Shown here piece after piece: positions 9,463 through 17,205 of a DNA stretch of 45,769 bases. A model generated the notes under the pieces. It did no database searches. It worked only from the letters and a program-made list of their open reading frames with translations, and was not told the DNA's origin. The stretch comes from Rhodococcus sp. IEGM 1379. Lineage in GTDB: Bacteria > Actinomycetota > Actinomycetes > Mycobacteriales > Mycobacteriaceae. The number at the start of each line of letters is the position of its first letter. Position 1 is the stretch's first letter. The stretch is from positions 1 through 45,769 of the forward strand of contig NZ_JASHKR010000018.1 of NCBI RefSeq assembly GCF_030056815.1, written 5' to 3'. The position numbers and the translations under genes are program-made.

Positions 9463-10125
9463 TCAGTCGAGAACTTCCTCGACCTCCACGTCCTCGGCGG
9501 GACGTGCCATCTCCTTGCGGTACTGCCAGATTCCGAGACCGGTGCCGACCACCAGGCTGATGGTCATCACGATCAAGACAGCAGGAAAGAGCCACGGCAC
9601 TCGTTCGAGAAATGAGCCGCCGTAGAACCCGATGAGCAGTAGCACCGGTGCCCAGATGATTGCGCCGATGGTGCTCGCGATCGTGTAGCGAGTGTGGTTC
9701 ATCTTCGCTGCGCCCGCGACCATCGGGCATAGTGTGCGCACCCACGGGATCCAGCGGGCGACGAGGACAGCCCAGAACCCGTGCCTCTCCAAGAGGATGT
9801 TGACGCGGTGCAAGTTCTTCTCGGTGAAGTACTTGCCGCCCTTGCGGGCTTTGATGTGGTTACCGGTGCGGTGGCCGATGGCGTACCCGACCTGGTTGCC
9901 GGCGATCGCAGCGATCATCGCACCCACCGCCAGAGCCCACACGTGACCCGCACCGGATTCGTGGCCGGCCAGCACGATTCCTGCAGTGATCAGCAGGGAA
10001 TCGCCGGGAAGGAACAAACCCAGGATGATTGCACATTCGACGAAGACGAATGTGATGACGATGATCCAGACCAGCAGGGGACCGGCAGTTTCGAGTGCCG
10101 AGAAACTGCCGGTCGCGGTCGTCAT
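9463..10125 (-). CDS. DedA-family membrane protein
   Basis: A 220-residue DedA/VTT-domain membrane protein. Hallmarks are the N-terminal re-entrant segment ILGLFLPGDSLLITAG, the GNQVGYAIGHRTG loop, and the block FWAVLVARWIPWVRTLCPMVAGAAKM containing the conserved arginines. Members act in envelope homeostasis, and recent work links some to undecaprenyl-phosphate or phospholipid movement. The C-terminus is acidic (AEDVEVEEVLD). It is the second gene after another DedA gene, 31 bp downstream on the same strand, so this is a tandem DedA pair. Confidence 0.9.
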   Translation of the reverse strand: MTTATGSFSALETAGPLLVWIIVITFVFVECAIILGLFLPGDSLLITAGIVLAGHESGAGHVWALAVGAMIAAIAGNQVGYAIGHRTGNHIKARKGGKYFTEKNLHRVNILLERHGFWAVLVARWIPWVRTLCPMVAGAAKMNHTRYTIASTIGAIIWAPVLLLIGFYGGSFLERVPWLFPAVLIVMTISLVVGTGLGIWQYRKEMARPAEDVEVEEVLD

Positions 10126-10156
10126 GGTGGTCAGTTTCTCGCCTCTGTTCTGGTGA

Positions 10157-10912
10157 TCAGAGCTTGGGTTCCTCGGTCACAGGCACGGAATTGTCCGTAA
10201 TCGAAGTATCCGCCGTTCCGCCGCGTCGTGAGGCCAGAAGGCGCTTGCCGATTTCGAAGGCGATCGGCAGGACGGATACCAGGACGATGCCGATGAAGAT
10301 GTAATCGACGTTGTCGCGGATGAACTGGATTTGCCCCAGAAGGTAGCCGAGCAACGTGACGCCTGCACCCCAGAGAATGCCGCCGACGATGTTGTACGTG
10401 AGGAAGAGCGAGTACTTCATCTTCGAGGCACCGGCAACAACAGGCGCGAAGGTGCGGACGATCGGCACGAAACGGGCCAAGATGATGGTGATCGGGCCGT
10501 GCTTTTCGAAGAACGCATGCGATTCGTCGATGTACTTCTTCTTGAAGAACTTGGAGTCATTGCTCTTGAACAGAGCAGTTCCGCCCTTGCTGCCGATGAA
10601 GAAGCCCACCTGATCGCCCAGGATCGCGGCAATCGGAATAGTCACCAACAACACCCACAACGGGGCGAACGGCTCGATCTCGGTCGACTTCGAGGCCGCG
10701 ATCAACCCTGCCGTGAAGAGCAGTGAATCGCCGGGCAGGAGAGGGAACAGCAGGCCGGATTCGATGAACACCACCAGAAGCAGTCCCACCAAGACCCACG
10801 TCCCGAAAGAATTCAAGAGGTTCACGGGATCGAGGAAGCCAGGCAGCAAGGCCAGGTTCGTCACGGATTCAGTTGCTGCCTGCACATTCACGGAGGCCAG
10901 AGTACCGGCCAT
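10157..10912 (-). CDS. DedA-family membrane protein
   Basis: A 251-residue DedA/VTT protein with the segments LLFPLLPGDSLLFTAGLIA, ILGDQVGFFIGSKGG and FFEKHGPITIILARFVPIVRTFAPVVAG. It is longer than its neighbour, with an N-terminal amphipathic stretch and a basic/polar C-terminal tail. ATG 10912 is used; a longer frame to 10942 lacks support. It is divergent from fba, as Rv0364 is from fba in M. tuberculosis (from memory). The divergent region carries a three-copy 24-bp tandem repeat. The precise transported lipid is unknown. Confidence 0.9.
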   Translation of the reverse strand: MAGTLASVNVQAATESVTNLALLPGFLDPVNLLNSFGTWVLVGLLLVVFIESGLLFPLLPGDSLLFTAGLIAASKSTEIEPFAPLWVLLVTIPIAAILGDQVGFFIGSKGGTALFKSNDSKFFKKKYIDESHAFFEKHGPITIILARFVPIVRTFAPVVAGASKMKYSLFLTYNIVGGILWGAGVTLLGYLLGQIQFIRDNVDYIFIGIVLVSVLPIAFEIGKRLLASRRGGTADTSITDNSVPVTEEPKL

Positions 10913-10945
10913 AACTGAGTGTTTCCCACCAACGCAGGTCACCGC

Positions 10946-11017
10946 GTCGTCGACGCATGTGGATGCAGTGTCGTCGACGCATGTGGATGCAGTGTCGTCG
11001 ACGCATGTGGATGCAGT
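10946..11017. repeat. Tandem repeat, 3 x 24 bp
   Basis: Three exact copies of a 24-bp unit starting GTCGTCGACGCATGTGGATG lie at 10946-10969, 10970-10993 and 10994-11017, followed by a decaying partial copy. The block sits 34 bp upstream of the DedA start and in the fba leader region. The unit contains GTCGAC and ATGTGGAT and has no stop codon in most frames. Confidence 0.95.
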
Positions 11018-11143
11018 GTTGTCAGTGCGCGCTGAGACCGCGAGGAGACGCGGCGATCAGGACTTGCCATACTGCTAAGACCACACGAAGCGCTTTCACA
11101 TCACCGAGCGCTCCGAACGACACGTAAATGGAGGACTCCCGCC

Positions 11144-12181
11144 GTGCCTATCGCAACTCCCGAGGTCTATGCCGAGATGCTTGGTCGGGCCAAGGAGCAT
11201 TCCTTTGCCTTTCCCGCCATCAACTGTGTCGGCTCCGAATCCATCAACGCAGCTATCAAGGGCTTCGCCGACGCCGGCAGTGACGGCATCATCCAGTTCT
11301 CGACCGGTGGCGCCGAGTTCGGTTCCGGCCTGGGTGTCAAGGATATGGTCACCGGTGCGGTGGCACTCGCCGAGTTCGCTCACGTGATCGCTGCCAAGTA
11401 CGACATCACCGTCGCGCTGCACACCGATCACTGCCCGAAGGACAAGCTCGACACCTTTGTCCGGCCTCTGCTCGCGATCTCGCAGGAGCGCGTGAACAAC
11501 GGTCAGAACCCGTTGTTCCAGTCGCACATGTGGGATGGCTCTGCTGTGCCGATCGACGAGAACCTGGTCATCGCCAAGGAACTGCTCGCACTGTCGAAGG
11601 CTGCGCGCATCATCCTCGAGGTCGAGATCGGTGTTGTCGGCGGCGAAGAAGACGGCGTCGAAGCCGAAATCAACGACAAGCTCTACACCAGTGCTGAGGA
11701 TTTCGAGAAGACTGTCGACGCACTGGGCGTCGGCGAGCAGGGCAAGTATCTTCTTGCTGCCACCTTCGGCAATGTCCACGGCGTTTACAAGCCGGGCAAC
11801 GTCACGCTGAAGCCGGCCGTCCTCGCCGAGGGCCAGCGTATTGCGGAAAACAAGCTCGGTCTGGCCGACGGATCGAACCCGTTCGACTTCGTCTTCCACG
11901 GCGGTTCGGGTTCTTCGGTCGAAGACATCGAAGAGTCGCTGCGGTACGGCGTCATCAAGATGAACGTCGACACCGACACTCAGTACGCATTCTCGCGTCC
12001 GATCGCCGGTCACTTCTTCACGAACTACGACGGCGTCCTCAAGGTCGACGGCGAGGTCGGAAACAAGAAGGCCTACGACCCGCGTAGCTACCTCAAGAAG
12101 GCCGAAGCAGGCATGACTGCTCGTGTCATCGAGGCGTGCAACGATCTGAAGTCGGCCGGCCGTTCGGTGTCCGGAAGCTAA
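11144..12181 (+). CDS. fba: Class II fructose-bisphosphate aldolase
   Basis: A 345-residue zinc-dependent aldolase that splits fructose 1,6-bisphosphate into dihydroxyacetone phosphate and glyceraldehyde 3-phosphate in glycolysis and forms it in gluconeogenesis. The active-site block ALHTDHCPKD (catalytic Asp 95, zinc ligand His 96), the segment FGNVHGVYKPGNV with a second zinc His, and FHGGSGSS with the third are all present. GTG 11144 follows GGAGGA with good spacing. A strong terminator follows. Length and motifs match mycobacterial Fba closely. Confidence 0.97.
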   Translation: MPIATPEVYAEMLGRAKEHSFAFPAINCVGSESINAAIKGFADAGSDGIIQFSTGGAEFGSGLGVKDMVTGAVALAEFAHVIAAKYDITVALHTDHCPKDKLDTFVRPLLAISQERVNNGQNPLFQSHMWDGSAVPIDENLVIAKELLALSKAARIILEVEIGVVGGEEDGVEAEINDKLYTSAEDFEKTVDALGVGEQGKYLLAATFGNVHGVYKPGNVTLKPAVLAEGQRIAENKLGLADGSNPFDFVFHGGSGSSVEDIEESLRYGVIKMNVDTDTQYAFSRPIAGHFFTNYDGVLKVDGEVGNKKAYDPRSYLKKAEAGMTARVIEACNDLKSAGRSVSGS

Positions 12182-12200
12182 ACGCTCAATCGCTCAATCG

Positions 12201-12249
12201 ACAGTGCGCTTGCAGAGTCTGAAGGACTCCGCAAGCGCACTGTTTCGTT
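12201..12249 (+). terminator. Terminator after fba
   Basis: A perfect 13-bp stem (ACAGTGCGCTTGC at 12201-12213 with its complement at 12231-12243) contains an inner GAGTC/GACTC pairing and is followed by TTCGTTTT. It separates fba from the convergent Rv0361-like gene. Confidence 0.85.
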
Positions 12250-12261
12250 TTCTCGGGTTCT

Positions 12262-12990
12262 TTACCCGGTGGTCTGGCTCGGGTCGCAGACCTTCCAGGT
12301 TCCGTCAGCGCGCTCGAGGTCGAACGTTCGCCAGGACTGTTCGCCGGTCGACGGAATGCTGGCCTGTACCTGCGCGATCGCCGTGTTGTCGGTAATTCGG
12401 ACGGCGTCGACGGCACTGACCTGAGGAATCGACTTCTGGGCGACCGCGTTCAGATGGACCTGCGCAAATGCGTCGTCCGGAATGGTGCGGTAGTAGTCGG
12501 CGAGGGATCCACAGGTCGCGGTGCGCAGAGTCGCCAGATCGCCGGCGTTGAGTGCGTCGACGTACGTGCTGATAGCGGTTTGGACCTGCGCTTGCGGTGA
12601 ACTGCCGCCGGCGTTATCGCCAGACGAGACATAGATCGCCACACCGACCGCAGCGACGATGGCAACAACGGCCGTTGCGGCAGCGATGTACCAGGCCTTC
12701 CCGCTGCGCTTGGTCGGCTCGGGTGTGGTCGGTCCCACCATGGTCGGTTCAATTCTGGCCGGTTCGATCCTGGTGGGACCGGGCTGCGCCGGCGGGATTG
12801 AGGCAGCGGCTCCCACTCGTTGAGGCTTGGCGCGCTCAGGTTTGGCGAGAGGGGGCTTGCCGAGCGGGGGAGCAACTTTGGGGATGACGACTGTTGCCGG
12901 TTCTGTCGGGATCGAGTTCTTGCCCTGCTCGATCTTGTTCGAGTTGTCGTCTTTCGGGTCCGGCACCGGGAATCCTTCAGTCTGGGGCAT
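12262..12990 (-). CDS. Single-pass membrane protein with extracytoplasmic DUF4878-like domain (Rv0361-like)
   Basis: A 242-residue protein. The cytoplasmic head is rich in Pro, Lys and Arg, with a repeated IEPARIEPTMVGPT-type stretch. One membrane helix is at about residues 107-127 (AAATAVVAIVAAVGVAIYV). The outside domain has the form YVDALNAGDLATLRTATCG ... GTWKVCDP, which looks like an NTF2-like/DUF4878 fold with two cysteines that may pair. ATG 12990 is the likely start; the 25-bp repeats lie immediately upstream. Context (beside fba and DUF3151) matches my recollection of Rv0361. A shorter paralogous design is found at 42103-42528. Function unknown. Confidence 0.8.
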   Translation of the reverse strand: MPQTEGFPVPDPKDDNSNKIEQGKNSIPTEPATVVIPKVAPPLGKPPLAKPERAKPQRVGAAASIPPAQPGPTRIEPARIEPTMVGPTTPEPTKRSGKAWYIAAATAVVAIVAAVGVAIYVSSGDNAGGSSPQAQVQTAISTYVDALNAGDLATLRTATCGSLADYYRTIPDDAFAQVHLNAVAQKSIPQVSAVDAVRITDNTAIAQVQASIPSTGEQSWRTFDLERADGTWKVCDPSQTTG

Positions 12991-12996
12991 GGGCGT

Positions 12997-13092
12997 CAGC
13001 CAGCGTAGCGAGGCGTTGTTGCAGCCAGCGTAGCGAGGCGCTGTAGCGGTCGGGGTAGCGAGGCGCTGTAGCGGTCGGGGTAGCGACTGACG
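12997..13092. repeat. Tandem repeat, about 3.8 x 25 bp, two unit variants
   Basis: Units at 12997-13021, 13022-13046 and 13047-13071 plus a partial to 13092 share GTAGCGAGGCGYTGT. The first two begin CAGCCAGC and the last two CGGTCGGG. The block starts 7 bp upstream of the Rv0361-like start, so it would form its 5' untranslated region or lie between promoter and gene. Confidence 0.9.
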
Positions 13093-13164
13093 TATTTCGG
13101 TCGTAACGGCGACCACGGGTGAGGCGGCCGGGTGTTGGAGGATCGAAGCGGGCACAATAACCTC

Positions 13165-13581
13165 ATGACCCAATTCGGTGACCTGCTCGGACCTAAGCCC
13201 ACTTTGCTTCCCGGTGACGACGACGCGGAATCGGCACTGCTCAATCACGCTGTTCCCGCTCAGGTAGCAGCCGATCACCCCACCGCGTCCATCGCGTGGG
13301 CGTACCTCGCGGAGGCTGCTTTCGACAAGGGCGAGACCATCACGGCCTACGCCTATGCCCGTACCGGCTACCATCGCGGGCTCGATCAGCTTCGTCGCAA
13401 CGGCTGGAAGGGCTTCGGACCCGTGCCGTACAGCCATGAGCCCAACCGCGGTTTCCTTCGTTGTGTAGCGGTTCTGGCCAAGTCAGCCAAGGCCATCGGC
13501 GAGGCAGACGAGTACGCACGCTGCCTTGATCTGCTCGAAGATTGCGATCCCAACGCCGCCGAAGCGCTTGGCGTCGGTTAG
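13165..13581 (+). CDS. DUF3151 family protein (Rv0360c-like)
   Basis: A 138-residue conserved actinobacterial protein of unknown role. The sequence is helical and TPR-like: IAWAYLAEAAFDKGETITAY followed by YARTGYHRGLDQLRRNGWKG and a C-terminal LDLLEDCDP. Cytosolic, no signal peptide. ATG 13165 (MTQFGDLLG) fits the family start. It is divergent from the Rv0361-like gene, as I recall for Rv0360c/Rv0361, and the next gene on the same strand (FUSC) begins close to or within its 3' end. Confidence 0.88.
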   Translation: MTQFGDLLGPKPTLLPGDDDAESALLNHAVPAQVAADHPTASIAWAYLAEAAFDKGETITAYAYARTGYHRGLDQLRRNGWKGFGPVPYSHEPNRGFLRCVAVLAKSAKAIGEADEYARCLDLLEDCDPNAAEALGVG

Positions 13582-14713
13582 CAGTTTCCGTCCGAGCGCG
13601 TCCAGCATCAATGAACGCGTTCGTAAGTCGGTTCGACGATTGAAGACGTCGGCGCAACCGATTCTTCAATGCGCACTGGCTGCCGGGTTGGCGTGGTGGG
13701 TTGCCACCACGCTGATCGGGCACCATTCGCCCTTTTTTGCGCCTATTGCCGCAGTGGTGTCACTCGGGTTGTCTTTGGGCGCCCGGTTGCGTCGCTCGCT
13801 CGAGTTGGTTGCGGGTGTCACCCTCGGTATCGGTATCGGCGATCTAATCATCTCCGGTATCGGTAGCGGGCCTTGGCAGATCAGCTTGGTGGTCGTGCTG
13901 GCGATGTCGGTGGCTGTCCTGTTGAACAGCGGCCCGATCTTCGCGATGCAGGCCGGAAACTCCGCAGTGCTGGTGGCAACGTTGATACCGCCTGGTGGAA
14001 GTGGCGGAATCGACCGCATGATTGATGCATTGGTCGGCGGTTTGGTGGGTATCGCGGTAGTCGCGATCATCCCGACGCATCCGGTGCGTCGGGCGCGCAA
14101 GGACGCCGGCGCAATTCTTGCGACGGCCTCGGACGTGCTGGAGTTGGTTGCCGACGGACTGATCGCCAACGATCCGGAGCCGATCGTGAAGGCGCTCCGC
14201 AAAGCGCGCGCGACCCAGGCTGCCATCGACGGTATGCGCACCAATCTTCTAGGTGGGCAAGAGATCAGTCGGATCTCGCCGCTGTACTGGAACAGTCGGC
14301 CGCGGCTCGAACGTTTGATGGCCACCGCCGATCCTATCGACAATGCGATGCGAAACATCCGGGTTCTCTCGCGTCGATCCCTGACTTTGGTGCGTGACGA
14401 CGAAATTCTTGATCCACGGTTGGTGACTCAGGTGGAACGGTTGGGAAAGGCCGTCGACGTCCTTAAAGAAATGATCCTGGCGGAGCCGGGGGAGCAGCCG
14501 GACCAGGCTGAAGCGGCGCGAGTGCTGCGGTCGGTGGCCAAGGAGCTGAAGCCGTCGATCGTGGAGAACGCCGGAATTTCGTCGACTGTCGTGTTTGCTC
14601 AGATCAGGTCGCTCGTGGTCGATTTGCTGCAGGTGGCAGGCATGAAGAGGATCTCGGCGATCGCGACGTTGCCGCCTACGGTCCCGAAACCCGCGTACGA
14701 ACCGGAACACTGA
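13568..14713 (+). CDS. FUSC-family / aromatic acid exporter-like membrane protein
   Basis: About 381 residues. The N-terminal half has roughly six membrane segments in the FUSC/ArAE pattern (ILQCALAAGLAWWVATTLIG, FFAPIAAVVSLGLSLGARLRR, VTLGIGIGDLIISG). The C-terminal half is a soluble helical domain. Such proteins are thought to export aromatic or other organic acids. The start is not clear: TTG 13568 is used, TTG 13526 would overlap DUF3151 deeply, and TTG 13640 would shorten the head; no ATG or GTG in frame fits. Overlap or near-overlap with DUF3151 suggests cotranscription. Substrate unknown. Confidence 0.75.
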   Translation: MASVSSFRPSASSINERVRKSVRRLKTSAQPILQCALAAGLAWWVATTLIGHHSPFFAPIAAVVSLGLSLGARLRRSLELVAGVTLGIGIGDLIISGIGSGPWQISLVVVLAMSVAVLLNSGPIFAMQAGNSAVLVATLIPPGGSGGIDRMIDALVGGLVGIAVVAIIPTHPVRRARKDAGAILATASDVLELVADGLIANDPEPIVKALRKARATQAAIDGMRTNLLGGQEISRISPLYWNSRPRLERLMATADPIDNAMRNIRVLSRRSLTLVRDDEILDPRLVTQVERLGKAVDVLKEMILAEPGEQPDQAEAARVLRSVAKELKPSIVENAGISSTVVFAQIRSLVVDLLQVAGMKRISAIATLPPTVPKPAYEPEH

Positions 14714-14755
14714 ACTGACGGACCTTCATCCTGGCGCGCACTGAACCGATTGTAT

Positions 14756-14775
14756 ATATGCGAATGTATGCATAT
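14756..14775. promoter_or_regulatory. Candidate ArsR/SmtB-type operator before the CDF gene
   Basis: ATATGCGAATGTATGCATAT has 6-bp inverted arms (ATATGC and GCATAT) 8 bp apart, in an AT-rich patch 31 bp upstream of the metal exporter. Its form resembles operators of metal-sensing ArsR/SmtB repressors. No such regulator is encoded beside it, so this is inference. Confidence 0.4.
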
Positions 14776-14806
14776 GATCGGGTGAACTCAGGAGGTAAGC
14801 GGCATC

Positions 14807-15736
14807 ATGGCTTCAGGGCACGGTCATTCACATGGTCATTCGGCAGCGGATTCGGTTGGGGTAGGTCCCTCGCCGAAGCGCATCAGGAAGATGGTGATCG
14901 CTCTCGCGATTCTCGTTGCCTTCCTTGTTCTCGAAGCGACTGTCGGCTTCCTCATCGGATCACTCGCCCTGCTTGCCGACGCCGGCCATATGCTTACCGA
15001 TGTCGTCGGCATGGCTATGGGATTGACCGCTCTCCTGCTGGCCAAAAAGGGGAGCACTACTGCTGCAAGGACTTTCGGTTGGCATCGCGCCGAGGTCTTG
15101 ACCGCGATGGCCAATGCGGCCATGCTCTTGGCCGTTGCCGCCTGGGTGATGTACGAGGCGATCGGCCGGATCGGCGACGAACCCGAAATTCCTGGTGGCG
15201 CGCTCATCATCACTGCCGCAGCGGGTCTCGTCGCAAACATCGTAGTGATGCTCATGCTGCGAGGCGATTCCAAGGACAGCCTCGCGGTGCGCGGCGCCTA
15301 CCTCGAAGTGCTTGCCGACGCGGTCGGTAGCGTCGGCGTCCTTATCGCGGGTGGTGTTGTCCTCCTGTTCAATTGGACATGGGCGGACGTCGTCGTCGGT
15401 GTGCTCATTTCCCTGTGGGTAGTGCCGCGTGCACTCAAGTTGGCGGCCGCGTCGTTGCGCATTCTGACCCAAGCGTCTCCGGCCGACGTCGACGTCGAGG
15501 CTGTCCAGTCGGATCTTGCCGCACTGCCCAACGTGGTAGGTGTGCACGACCTTCACATTTGGACCCTGACCACCGGAATGGATGTTGCGACAGTGCATCT
15601 GACCAGTGACGCAGATTCTTCGCGCGTTCTCGAATCAGCACGAACTGTTCTCGAAAGTCATGGGCTCTCGCACGCGACGGTGCAGGTCGAAACGTCCGCC
15701 AACGGGGAGCACTGCGAGAAGAACGTCACTTGGTGA
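14807..15736 (+). CDS. Cation diffusion facilitator (CzcD/ZnT-like metal exporter)
   Basis: A 309-residue CDF protein that exports divalent metal, usually Zn, Cd or Co, in exchange for protons. The N-terminus is His-rich (GHGHSHGHS). Six membrane segments follow, with metal-site motifs in LLADAGHMLTDVVGM (HxxxD, segment 2) and VRGAYLEVLADAVGSVGV (segment 5). The C-terminal cytoplasmic domain contains VHDLHIWTLTTGMDVATVH. AGGAGGT 11 bp upstream supports ATG 14807. HxxxD in segment 2 paired with LEVLAD in segment 5 fits a Zn-type CzcD/ZnT, but not strictly. The 3' end overlaps the convergent PPOX gene by 11 bp. Confidence 0.92.
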   Translation: MASGHGHSHGHSAADSVGVGPSPKRIRKMVIALAILVAFLVLEATVGFLIGSLALLADAGHMLTDVVGMAMGLTALLLAKKGSTTAARTFGWHRAEVLTAMANAAMLLAVAAWVMYEAIGRIGDEPEIPGGALIITAAAGLVANIVVMLMLRGDSKDSLAVRGAYLEVLADAVGSVGVLIAGGVVLLFNWTWADVVVGVLISLWVVPRALKLAAASLRILTQASPADVDVEAVQSDLAALPNVVGVHDLHIWTLTTGMDVATVHLTSDADSSRVLESARTVLESHGLSHATVQVETSANGEHCEKNVTW

Positions 15737-16199
15737 AGCGGATTATCTCCTTGCCCGGCTTCCAAAGATCGACATGCATGTGTTCGCCGTCAACGGTTGT
15801 GTGAACTACCTCGTTGATGTCGAGAACAAAGAGGTGCAAGGGTTTTGGCACCTCATATGAATAGCTCGCCAGTATCGCGTCCAGTTCTTCGTCGAAGACC
15901 TCTCGCGCCGATCCCGCGATTTTTGCGTCGCCGCCCTCCATCGTGTGATGCCCCGGATTGCTGTGCAGCGCGTACCGTCCGTCGCGCTGCAGGTCCTTGG
16001 CTTTGAGGGCTCCGACCATTGAGCCGAGCACCATAAGCCCGTTCAACAGCTCTACCTCGGTTCCGCTGACCCGCGGTGATCCGTCCTTGCGTAGCGTCGC
16101 GAGGACGTGATGCTTGTGGGCCTTCAATCGCGTTTCGACAGCTTCGGCGAGGGTGGGTGCTTCTTCGGAGAACTGCTTCCAGGTAACCATGACGGTCAT
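15726..16199 (-). CDS. Pyridoxamine 5'-phosphate oxidase-fold (PPOX class) protein
   Basis: A 157-residue split-barrel protein of the PNPOx-like/F420- or FMN-binding group. The strand pattern HHVLATLRKDGSPRVSGTEV and LLNGLMVLGSMVGALKAKDL, followed by RYALHSNP, is typical. It is likely cytosolic and binds flavin, F420 or haem, but the cofactor cannot be told. ATG 16199 is used; ATG 16190 is an internal alternative. It is divergent from a WYL-domain regulator, with a palindromic operator candidate between them, so local control is likely. Confidence 0.85.
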   Translation of the reverse strand: MTVMVTWKQFSEEAPTLAEAVETRLKAHKHHVLATLRKDGSPRVSGTEVELLNGLMVLGSMVGALKAKDLQRDGRYALHSNPGHHTMEGGDAKIAGSAREVFDEELDAILASYSYEVPKPLHLFVLDINEVVHTTVDGEHMHVDLWKPGKEIIRFTK

Positions 16200-16214
16200 T
16201 CTGCACCCGTAACC

Positions 16215-16231
16215 CTGACAACTTCTGTCAG
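16215..16231. promoter_or_regulatory. Candidate operator of the WYL regulator
   Basis: CTGACAACTTCTGTCAG has perfect 6-bp inverted arms (CTGACA and TGTCAG) around a 5-bp centre. It lies between the divergent PPOX and WYL regulator genes, 24 bp before the regulator start and 15 bp before the PPOX start. Typical position for an autoregulatory site. Confidence 0.6.
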
Positions 16232-16254
16232 TGATACTGGATAGAGTTTCCGAT

Positions 16255-17202
16255 GTGCGTTCCGGACGGCTCCTCCAACTGATGCTCCGACTACAAGGCA
16301 GCCGCGGCGCCACCGCCCAGCAGCTGGCCGATGAGTTCGGAGTTTCCAGGCGCACCGTCTATCGCGATGTGGCCTCGCTGTCCGGTGCGGGCGTGCCGAT
16401 CTGGACTGAAAGCGGCCCGGGTGGCGGCATCAGGTTGCTCGACGGTTGGCAGTCCAAGCTTTCGGGCATGACCGACGACGAGACGTCGGCGCTGATGCTC
16501 CTGGGAGTGCCGTCCATCGCCGCTGATCTGGGCCGAACGGACTTTGCCGAATCTGCGGCCGCCAAGCTGCTGAACACGATGCCCGCGCCGCTTCGGGAGG
16601 GCGCACAGTTGTGGCAGGACCGCATTCTGGTGGACGTACCCGGATGGTTCGGTAGCAGCGATGACGTTTCCGGATTGCCGGTTATTGCGTCGGCTGTATT
16701 GGATTCTCGGAGAATGCAGTTCGTGTACCGCGACCGCGAACGTACCGTCGATCCACTCGGGCTGGTGATCAAAGCCGGGGTCTGGTACCTCGTGGCGAAC
16801 TTGAATGATCGAACTCTGTCGTTTCGAGTGGGCCGTATCAAAGATCCGATGGTACTGGAAGATTCGTTCACCAGGCCCGAAGGATTCGAGTTGTCGAGGT
16901 GGTGGGCGTCGTCGATGGCGGAGTTCGATCGATCGCTGCTGCGATTCGGCTGCCGGGTGCGATTGTCAGCAGAGGGCTGGCGCAGACTCCCCGACGTCGT
17001 GGGCGTCGAAGCTGCTCGAGTCGAGCCTGGCCAGGCTGATGGCGACGGTTGGGTGGGTGTCGATCTGAGGTTGGAGAGTTTCGACGTCGCACTCTCACAG
17101 TTGATCGGTCTGGGCGCGGATGTCGAAGTGCTCGAACCCTTGTCCTTGCGCGGCGCCATGCACGCAGTGGCGGAGCAGATGGTGCTCCGCCACAGGCGAT
17201 AG
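16255..17202 (+). CDS. HTH-11 / WYL-domain transcriptional regulator (YafY-like)
   Basis: A 315-residue regulator. The N-terminal winged helix reads LLQLMLRLQGSRGATAQQLA then FGVSRRTVYRDVASL, the usual HTH_11 layout. The middle is a WYL domain (VWYLVANLNDRTLSFRVGRI, with the W-Y-L triad) and the C-terminus a WCX extension. Members sense small ligands or nucleic acids. GTG 16255 is preferred because the family starts near the HTH and TAGAGT at 16242-16247 would put transcription near the codon; GTG 16231 is an alternative. It is divergent from the PPOX-fold gene and convergent with DUF808 at 3 bp. Confidence 0.88.
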   Translation: MRSGRLLQLMLRLQGSRGATAQQLADEFGVSRRTVYRDVASLSGAGVPIWTESGPGGGIRLLDGWQSKLSGMTDDETSALMLLGVPSIAADLGRTDFAESAAAKLLNTMPAPLREGAQLWQDRILVDVPGWFGSSDDVSGLPVIASAVLDSRRMQFVYRDRERTVDPLGLVIKAGVWYLVANLNDRTLSFRVGRIKDPMVLEDSFTRPEGFELSRWWASSMAEFDRSLLRFGCRVRLSAEGWRRLPDVVGVEAARVEPGQADGDGWVGVDLRLESFDVALSQLIGLGADVEVLEPLSLRGAMHAVAEQMVLRHRR

Positions 17203-17205
17203 GTG

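Noticed and set aside
10713-11078. Protein-coding use of the 24-bp repeat (STHVDAVS peptide repeat)
   Set aside because: The frame runs backwards through a DedA gene and has no ribosome site; the repeat is open in several frames simply because it lacks stops.
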